A DNA stretch of 37,539 bases from Gloeophyllum trabeum ATCC 11539 (Eukaryota > Basidiomycota > Agaricomycetes > Gloeophyllales > Gloeophyllaceae): positions 142,410-179,948 of the forward strand of contig NW_006920424.1 in NCBI RefSeq assembly GCF_000344685.1, given 5' to 3'. Positions within the stretch are counted from its first letter, which is position 1, and each line of letters begins with the position of its first letter. Below the pieces are notes generated by a model. It saw nothing but the letters and a program-made list of their open reading frames with translations, ran no database searches and was not told the origin of the DNA. Shown piece after piece: positions 29,986 to 37,539 of the stretch. Made by a program: the position numbers and the translations under genes.

Positions 29986-32900
29986 ATGCCTTCATGTGGC
30001 TTCTGTGGGAGATGGGTGCCAACACCCTCGGGACTCAAAATGCATATCAAACGTGTATCTTCATGCTACCAGCAGTGGCGAGAACGGTTACAGCGCTACA
30101 ACATCTCTGTATCTGACTCTGACGGGTCTGACTCCGATCTTGACGAGAGCTCATCTGACCGAGAGCACAGTCATCGAGAGGCTGCTGCTGCTGCTGCTCC
30201 CGTCTTCAATGTGCCAGATCTCGCGCCTCACGACAACTTCCAGGACACCACTCCCTCCGCTCCCTCCCCATCCGACTCCCCTTCTGAGCTACATCGCGCT
30301 GCCACAGTTACTTTGGAAGACATCGATGATGATGAACTCACTGACCGGATGCGACAGAGGTTCGTCGAGTCATTTCCTGGTGATGCAGGAACCCCAATAC
30401 GACCGGGTATGACCTCATTTGATGAGATACGTGCGAGGCAGAGGACCGGTGATGTCGGGGCTTGGGGTCCATTTGAGGATGAGGACGATTGGATGTTAGC
30501 TCGATGGCTAGTGCGGAATGTAGGACAGAGGCAGGCTGACGAGCTGCTGAAGCTCGGGATGGTGCGTTCTCTCATCAAGGTCCAGCCATTTGCTAATTTG
30601 TGTGTAGATATCAAAGCGCGCATGTCCGTCATATAAGAACAAGCGTGCCCTGCTTCAGAAAATCGATGCTATTCCAACGAAAGGTTCCAAGTGGCACCGT
30701 GATGTAGTGACGGTGGGCGGTGATAAATTTGATGAGAAGGGACAAGTTATGACTGAAGACCTTGAGCTCTGGCGCCGGGACCCTGTGGAGTGTATACGGG
30801 AGCTGTTTGAGAATCCTGCTTTCCGTGACAAGCTGTCATATGTTCCCGAGCATGTGTACCGTGATGAAGCTGGGAATATTAGAATTTATGATGAGATGTG
30901 GACTGCAGATTGGTGGTGGGATATCCAAGTAAAATATATTCAAATCATTCCCTCTACTTTTACTCATGAATCTTGTACATCTAGGAGCGATTACCAAAGG
31001 GTGCTACTGTTGCCCCTGTCATTCTTTCCTCCGACAAGACCAAACTCTCGCAGTTCCGGGGTGATAAGGCAGCATGGCCTGTCTACCTCACTATCGGGAA
31101 TATTGAAAAATCTGTTCGCCGACAACCATCTTCACATGCCATGGTCCTGATTGGCTACCTCCCTGTCAGCAAGCTTGACTGTTTCACAGAGAAAACTCGG
31201 GCATTGGCAGGCTACCGTCTCTTCCACTTCTGCATGCGTAGAATCCTTGAACCTTTGATTCAGGCTGGTAAAGATGGAGTAGAGATGGTCTGCCCTGATG
31301 GATGGGTCCGTAAGGTCTTTCCTATCCTTGCTGCTTATGTGGCAGACCATCCAGAGCGATGTCTTGTTGCCTGCTGCAAGGAGAATCGTTGCCCCCAGTG
31401 CCGAGTTCAATGGGAAGATTCTGGTGATCTTGTTGACAGCCTTTACCGTGATCCTGAGCGGACAGCAAGGATTCTGAAGCACCATGCAAGTGGCTGACGT
31501 GTGCAGGCCTTCAAGGAGGAAGGGCTTCGTGCTGTAGATCAGCCCTTCTGGGTGGATTTGCCTCACTCTGATATATTCACTTCCCTCACTCCTGATCTTC
31601 TTCACCAGTTACACAAAGGGCTCTTCAAGGATCATCTGGTTGATTGGTGCTTTGATGTCTCCAAGGACAGTGATATTGATGACCGTTTCAAGTGCATTCC
31701 TGGTTATCCTGGGCTACGTCACTTCAAAAATGGCATATCCCTAGTGTCACAATGGACTGGAACCGAGTTCAAGGAGATGGAGAGGGTTTTTATTGGCTTA
31801 CTTGCTGGTGCAATCAATCCTGTGGCTGCTAAGACTGCTCGGGCAGTGCTGGATTTCATCTATTTTGCACAATTTCACACCCATACTTCCGACACCCTTG
31901 ATGCCCTGCAGGCAGCTCTACGGGAATTCCACGAGAACAAAGATGTATTCGTCACCCTCAAAGCCAGGGAGCATTTCAACCTTCCAAAGCTACATGCAAT
32001 GAAGCATTACCTTGATTCCATCCGGTCCCGTGGTTCTCCTGATGGGTTCAATACGGAACTCCCTGAAAGGCTGCACATTGACTATGCTAAGGATGCCTAT
32101 CGCGCAAGTAATAAACGTGACTATGTTCAGCAGATGACCAAGTGGCTTGAGCGTCAGGAGTCTACTGAGCTGTTTACAGCATATCTTGACTGGGCTGGCA
32201 TTACATCAAGCTCTTCTGATGCAGAGTCAGATGAAGATGATGGTGATGAGAGTGATGATGAACTGCTGGATGATCCTGAAGAGCCAGGCACATCAGACCG
32301 CTTGTGGTTGTCTTGCAAACCTGCCCATCCTTCAATGTCAGTGCAGGATATTGTTGTCAAGCATCAAGCCCCAGATTTTCTACCAGCCTTGGCAACATAT
32401 CTTCGTGATACATGTCCATCACAGTTCAGCAACCACCTGATTATTCCAAATGAATATGATCGCTTTGATGTCTACAACCAAGTCAAGATTCGTCTCCCTG
32501 ATGTTCCTATCTTGGAACCAAAATGTCGCATGGACCGTATCAGGGCAACACCAGCAGGACCCAGCCGGCCTGGCAGAAACCAAACACCAGCACATTTTGA
32601 TACTGTCCTTGTTAAGGCCAAGGGAAGAAATGAACATGTTAAAGGGTCAGTACTAGAAGGTGAGTGTTGTGTGATCATTTCCAAGCATAGTTTCAATACT
32701 CTTTTGCAGCCCTTCAAGTTGCACAGGTGCGTGTGATATTCTCACTTCCCCCATATCTTTGCCTGCAACCTGGGAGCCCACGGCACCTGGCCTATATTGA
32801 ATGGTTCACTCCCTTCCGGTCTTATGATGAAAACCTCAAGCTATATTCAGTTTCACGCAGCACTCGCAACCAGCATCGCCATGCTGAGGTTATTCCATTA

Positions 32901-33065
32901 GAACACATTTTCAGAGGTTGTCATCTAATACCAAGATTTGGAACTTCAGTAGATAAGGAGTGGACCACTGACAATGTCTTGGAGAAGTGCAAAACCTTCT
33001 ATCTGAACAGCTCTATTGATTTCACCATGTTTTACTCATTACGATGTCTTGATCTTGTTTGTTAG
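29986..33065 (+). pseudogene. Plavaka-like (KDZ superfamily) transposase with one in-frame stop
   Basis: A DNA transposase of about 975 codons. Exons: 29986-30561, 30608-30928, 30985-32659 and 32710-33065. The N-terminus has a zinc-finger-like CGFC...H...C cluster followed by an acidic, Ser-rich spacer. The core holds blocks typical of Plavaka transposases: [30 protein letters not shown], then [19 protein letters not shown], then [21 protein letters not shown] would expect acidic catalytic residues of the RNase-H fold in these blocks. The C-terminal part includes YIEWFTPFRSYDENLKLYSVSR and a LEHIFRGCHLIPRFG ending. A TGA at 31495-31497 interrupts the frame between HHASG and [10 protein letters not shown]. 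The frame and the family similarity continue directly on both sides, so this looks like one recent nonsense change, or read-through. Otherwise the gene is intact. Confidence 0.82.
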
Positions 33066-33120
33066 ATAATAACATATTATAGTCTGGGATCCAGTCAGGC
33101 TCTACTATCAATTCAACATA

Positions 33121-33217
33121 TCTGGACCACTTATATCTCAGCTACATCAAGATACATATTACCCCAGATGCCTATAATGCCTATGTATGCCTAGTAAGTT
33201 GGCACCTTGGGTACCTA
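33121..33217 (-). repeat. Right terminal inverted-repeat-like end
   Basis: Read on the minus strand from 33217, it begins TAGGTACCCAAGGTGCCAAC and goes on to share CATAG, TAGG and GTAATATGT blocks with the left end. The border was chosen at the outermost matching TAGG and is approximate. Confidence 0.4.
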
Positions 33218-34645
33218 GTCTTCCTGACTTATATCCAAAGGGGCCCAAATATATAATTTTGACATTTTCGTGATGCACCCCTTGTAGTTGATTTCAGAGA
33301 TTGCAACGCTGATCCTGCGTGTTGCGTTCATTTCATGAGCTGTATCGACGAAAAGGGACTCGGATTCGAAGATGGATACACCAAGGCGAAGTTCGTGTTG
33401 TGATAGCAATATCGTCCATGCCTTTCGTCTCTACGACTATAAATATACAACGGTTCCATGCTCAACAAGATGCGACGTCCGGGGCTACATTCAATATCAA
33501 GGCCGTGTTCACATGGGCGACATTCGAGGCAACATATTTTACATTGTCAAGTAGCAGGGAAGGTTGCGTGCATTTGTTCTTCTCCAAATGCCGGTGCACA
33601 GACAAGGTACATAAATAGTAGATCCTCTCGCTTACTAAGTCCTTATGTCCTATTCCAAAGAGCTCTCTCACTGGGAAGCTACATCCATGTCTACGGGCGG
33701 TCTCTCAGTTTCCCGAAATTCCATGACTTCATTCATGAAAACCATTGCAGGATAGGTATGTTATTTAACTTCTTCCCTTTTCCGATTCCTACACATCCAA
33801 GCGCTAGTCATGGATAACGCTTAATATCAAGCGTGTTCACAACGAAACAGTAGTGAAACGTGCAGCCAATACTGCCTGGGCGACTCCAGTAGAAACCATG
33901 ATGACTGGGGCCAGCGGCAGTCAAGTTATCAGTCTATCCTTTTGCAGGAGAGCGGATTGTTATTGGTTCTTGCTAACATCGGAACCTGTTCTGGAGCTTT
34001 ACTGAACTAGTTAATGGTTTCGACCTTACAGATTCGAGACGACCTTTTGCGGACCGGGTTTGGGTATACGGTCAGCCCCCCATTTATTGTCTGTTCGACT
34101 GGCGACGGAAACTGGGAGTCGTCTCACCGTCTGCTATGCGCGATCTGGGATACAGAGCCACGGAAAGATGATCAAGTTGTCGCCGCTAGTCCCTCCAAAA
34201 TGTAAGGGAAAACAAGCAGATGCGCCATATGGCGGGTCAGGACATATTGTGATCCATCAAGACGAACATCAGCTTCTTCGATACCGTCCAGGAGTGCGAA
34301 CAGGAGATGCAAGATCAGTGCTCAGCAGGAAAGGAGTGCTAACAGGAAAACAGTGGCTCAAGTAGCGTTCAGACGCTTTGCTAGTTTCCGTGCTGGTATG
34401 CCGAATTCTGAGTACTGTGCCTTGCTATGTATACTTGGTATGTAGATCAGCACACTGTAGTATAAATCGCTGACTCGTCTTTCAGTATTCATGAAATACG
34501 CATTCCCGCCAGTGGTCGTTTTCCTGCATGCGCCCGGTTCTCTCAGGCCTTTATGCTGCCGCGAGGTGTGGCGGTGACGCTTTGGTACGCTTTAACTCGT
34601 GCCACGTTTTCTTTGTGGCATTATTTGTCACAGTTTTCGCGGGTG
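33218..34645. other. Intergenic region
   Basis: About 1.4 kb between the transposon and the second C2H2 gene. I see only short frames on both strands, with no family resemblance. No RNA gene is evident. Its right end holds the promoter of the C2H2 gene. Confidence 0.4.
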
Positions 34646-34651
34646 TATAAA
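34646..34651 (+). promoter_or_regulatory. TATA box of the second C2H2 gene
   Basis: A TATAAA motif (GTGTATAAAGG context) lies 120 bp upstream of the ATG at 34766. It is followed by pyrimidine-rich leader sequence, as in many fungal promoters. Confidence 0.5.
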
Positions 34652-34765
34652 GGTGCGGGACGCAATGCGTTGTGGCCCAACTCGCCTTTCTCCACAACCC
34701 ACATCTTCCACTAACACATACCTCTGATATATCGCCTAGTATCTTCTTGTCCTCCCTCATCGACA

Positions 34766-36932
34766 ATGTCTTCGAATAATACGAACGGATACTTCGGTCC
34801 TGTATACACGAGTCCGTAAGTAATCCTTTTCTGAATCGTTGTGGCAGACGTCCGACGCGCCCCTTAGGTCTAAGCTGCCCCATCCCCCTATTGCGGCCTT
34901 CAAGCGCAGGTTTGTCTTTTGTTCGTCATTCCGGTGAACTCTTGCTGACATGACCACAACAGGAGAATAGAGGGTGCGAGCGTCGCTGCCGACGCCGTCA
35001 CCGGGGCTGCTGTCTGGGCTGGATAGTAAGCGCCACAGTCTGTGGCAAGCTGTTGCCGCATTGAGCTGACGTCTTTCATACAGTATCCACGACCAGAACC
35101 GACCGCCGACGCCGCATTGGCAGAGTGCCAATTCTTTATATCCTCAGGTGCCAAACATGCAGCGACACCTTCCGCGAGCTGTTGAACATTCGCCATCGCC
35201 GTATCAATTAGGCCTCTTCCCGACGCCCATGTACGAACCGAACTATGAGAGTTCTAGCGCAGAAGGTCTCATGCCACAGTTCTATGGATCGGCCAACCTG
35301 GCGGGCGAGCGTCAACAGCGGATACATCCTGTGGCTGGGAGCCAAGCTTTATCTGCACGTCCCACTCGACCTCTGCCGAATTCCACAGTCAAGGAGAACT
35401 CCATGGCGCCTCATTCTTTAGGCGCTGGCAACCATATGCTCTGGCCCACTTCGTCAGCACTTGCGGCCACCGCGTCTAAGATCTCTGGCAAGCGTAAGAC
35501 TGTCAACTACACGTCTCACTTCTCGGACCTCGAGTTGATGAATGGAGTCCGACGCCCCACCCATTATTCCTATGGCCGCTATCCTGCCTTGGCGGTCCAA
35601 GTGGACAGCTATACCTCGATGGCGGGGCTGCCCAACCTCCCGGCGGCAGCGCCCCCAGCTTCAACTCATGACTTATCGTCTGAGCGGCCAAGTCCTGCAA
35701 CGGAAGATGGAGGGTTTGTCCAGCAGACGATTGCCACTAATCCTCAACCCCTTTCGCCACCTGAGGGACTCCCTATTGGTGCATGGATTCCCGTTTCCGA
35801 GGATTCCTCTTACTTGCCGTCGGGTTCTGGGGCCCCGACAACGGCCGATGCTAGAGGTCGATCGCCCGAAGACTACACAACCCCGTCAGGCACTTCCAGT
35901 GCGCACGACGAGAGGCTTGCTGAACGTGGGCATCTGGAGAGAGAAGACGAGTCCCCCGCGACTCTAGTTGTACCTGATGCTCGGAGTATCTCCAAGGCCT
36001 CAGGCAAACGCAAAGCTTCCGAGCACGAACAGGAGCTTTCCCAGACCGTGGACGATCCGCTCCAGTTCTTAGACGAGACCCAAGATTACGATTTCGAAGG
36101 CCTGGCGGCAGTCTACTGGGCTGGAATATTTCCTGATTACGCTGATCTGACATGGTCAAACGAAAGCGGATTCAATGGAGTGCCTGCCCTGCACACACCT
36201 CCTGCACCTCCGCCCGAGCTGGTAGCCTCAGAGCATGCTTCTATCACGGTGCAGGCTCCCTCTCTGGATGAATCCGCACCCTTTCCGCCATCGTCTGTTG
36301 TCAACGAGGCTGAAGACTCGCAACCTCCTGTGACTCATGTTGGAAACCGTGCACTCGAAGGGCTCCCCTCTTCCTCCCTGGCTTCCACCCGCCTTGATGG
36401 TGCAGACTTGGGCAGTGCGTCATCTAGGTCCGCGCCCACTGGCAGCTCCTCGGAAGGCTCATCGGCGGCTGCACCAGAGGGAGAAACCCAGTCAAACCAG
36501 TCCTCCAGTGCCACAGCAGATGCTTTGTATGAATGCGGTTTGGACGGATGTACCAAGATGCTGGATGGGAAGGCGCTGACGCTGAAGCGACATCTCTCCG
36601 TTCATTATTCCAGAGTCAATTCCGAGGGGGAGAAAGAAACACCGTCACAGAAGGAGCGCGTGCTGTGCAAGTATCCCAGATGCACCCGTGATGAACCGTT
36701 ACAGTTTGGCAATCTGGTTAAGCATGTCCGACATACCCACTGGAAGGTCGGTCAGACGACATGTGACAAATGCTGGGGCACATACGAGCGTCGGAGCGCG
36801 TATGAACCTGAGCGTCATTGGAGGGTATGTCCAGCCAATCCTGCAAACACAAAGGATGAGGCACCTCCTGTGTCTCGCCCCTCCACGAAGAGCAAGAGAG
36901 CGAAGAGACATGTAGCTTGTCAGGTACAATAG
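34766..36932 (+). CDS. C2H2-type zinc-finger protein, second copy of the layout
   Basis: A probable DNA-binding regulator of 667 residues. Exons: 34766-34815, 34868-34909, 34963-35025 and 35084-36932, all joined in phase 2. Residues 1 to about 530 are Ser- and Pro-rich, with two Lys/Arg-rich SGKRK patches (after about residues 160 and 335) that could be nuclear signals. Residues about 533-635 hold three fingers: CGLDGC...HLSVH, CKYPRC...HVRHTH, and CDKC...HWRVC. As in the gene at 18891-21183, the first two use C-x4-C and one later finger ends in Cys. A basic tail (STKSKRAKRH) follows. Both proteins begin with a short first exon that ends at a CC in phase 2, which supports common descent. The C-terminal finger exon is sure; the small upstream exons are slightly less so. 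Confidence 0.82.
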
Positions 36933-37539
36933 CTTCTCTTGTTTATATTCATTATACTGTATATTGTAATACTTATGCCAGCCTGTTGCCTCTTAGTGTG
37001 TTGTATCTATTCTGCGTCTCTTAGTGTGTTGTATCTATTCTGCGTCCATGTCAGGCTCCTAGAACCATCCGTCTCGCGTCCTCGATCCTCTCTGCTAGGG
37101 CGTGTGTGAAGATGTTATCTAATATGGCTTATATAATGTAATTTATTTATAGCTGTGTTTCCTGATTAAGCCGAACGGTGAGGATGAGGACGCTATGAGA
37201 CGGCTGGCCCAACTCGTCGTCCGAGGTTTCACCGGAATTATGTAAGGTAGCTAAGCGACTAACGACGCGTCGGTTTACTGTTGGTTTATTGACGTTCGTC
37301 GACTGCCCGATTCGGATTGAGGCTTGCTCTATGTCCTCTGCTCATCCGCGCATTGACGGCGTCGTGGACTTAAAGATGTCCATATCAGAGTATGCTATAT
37401 CTGTATTATTGATGACATGCACGTTCACCAACTGCACTGGGAACATCCCAATTCAACAAACAAAACAATGAATGACTATTTACCACAACAGTCTAGATAG
37501 GGCAAGCTGCTCTGGTCTCTCTCTTTCTCTTTGCATACT
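36933..37539. other. 3' flank of the C2H2 gene and window end
   Basis: No recognisable gene. A short plus-strand frame at 37289-37471 (60 codons) has no family features. The stretch holds the 28-bp tandem duplication and should include the transcript end of the C2H2 gene. Confidence 0.4.
36991..37046. repeat. 28-bp tandem duplication
   Basis: Two perfect 28-bp copies (36991-37018 and 37019-37046), each beginning TCTTAGTGTGTTG. They lie 59 bp after the stop codon of the C2H2 gene, probably in its 3' untranslated region. Confidence 0.95.

Larger units (their letters stand above)
26956..33217. mobile_element. KDZ/Plavaka-type DNA transposon carrying two divergent genes
   Basis: A probable class-II element of about 6.3 kb. 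It carries a Plavaka-like transposase (plus) and, divergently, a DUF6532 protein (minus). The outer ends are AT-rich and non-coding, with imperfect inverted similarity: CCAACTT..TAGG, then CATAG, then GTAATATGT occur in the same order reading inward from both ends. The exact borders are uncertain and I could not find a target-site duplication. The transposase has one in-frame stop, so this copy may be non-autonomous. Confidence 0.6.

Noticed and set aside
31490..31506. GT...CAG stretch of 17 nt that contains the in-frame TGA of the transposase
   Set aside because: It is far too short for an intron, and its removal would shift the frame.

Overview
The window looks like nuclear DNA of a basidiomycete fungus, most likely an Agaricomycete. 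Genes are dense and cut by many short GT-AG introns (about 45-80 nt, often with a CTAAC or CTGAC branch site). The proteins are typically fungal. A KDZ/Plavaka-type DNA transposon with a DUF6532 companion gene is present, and this combination is characteristic of mushroom-forming fungi. I built all gene models by hand from reading frame, splice phase and family fit. No transcript evidence was available.

Layout. 1-1724: no gene I can defend. 1725-3232 (+): Bem46/ABHD13-type serine hydrolase in 8 exons. 3545-4187 (-): Elongin C, ending in an apparent GC-AG intron and a 5-nt last exon. 4371-5131 (+): Ubc13-type ubiquitin-conjugating enzyme, head-to-head with Elongin C. 5669-10106 (+): a protein of about 1,346 residues, almost all disordered, with a C-terminal RING-H2 finger. 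10294-11553 (-): a disordered protein of unknown function. 12842-13984 (+): secreted SGNH/GDSL esterase. 14182-17883: the most interesting locus, a divergent pair. One gene is an intronless fusion of an N-carbamoyl-D-amino-acid amidohydrolase with a hydantoin/Asp-Glu racemase (-). The other is a D-hydantoinase/dihydropyrimidinase (+). 18891-21183 (+): C2H2 zinc-finger protein in 11 exons. 21857-23866 (-): membrane-anchored cytochrome P450 in 10 exons. 23867-26955: about 3 kb without a recognisable gene. 26956-33217: a two-gene transposon carrying a DUF6532 protein (-) and a Plavaka-type transposase (+) with one in-frame stop. 34766-36932 (+): a second C2H2 protein that resembles the first in layout. 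36933-37539: downstream sequence with a 28-bp tandem duplication.

How the genes may work together. The divergent pair supplies all three activities of the classical hydantoin route: racemisation, ring opening and decarbamoylation. This would convert 5-substituted hydantoins, or related cyclic ureides, to amino acids plus CO2 and ammonia. Their shared 298-bp promoter holds two GATAAG sites 12 bp apart, which suggests nitrogen-catabolite control. Elongin C, Ubc13 and the RING-H2 protein put three ubiquitin-related genes side by side within 7 kb, but only the Elongin C-Ubc13 pair shares a promoter region. The P450 between two C2H2 genes might suggest a small specialised-metabolism island, but no core biosynthetic enzyme is present.
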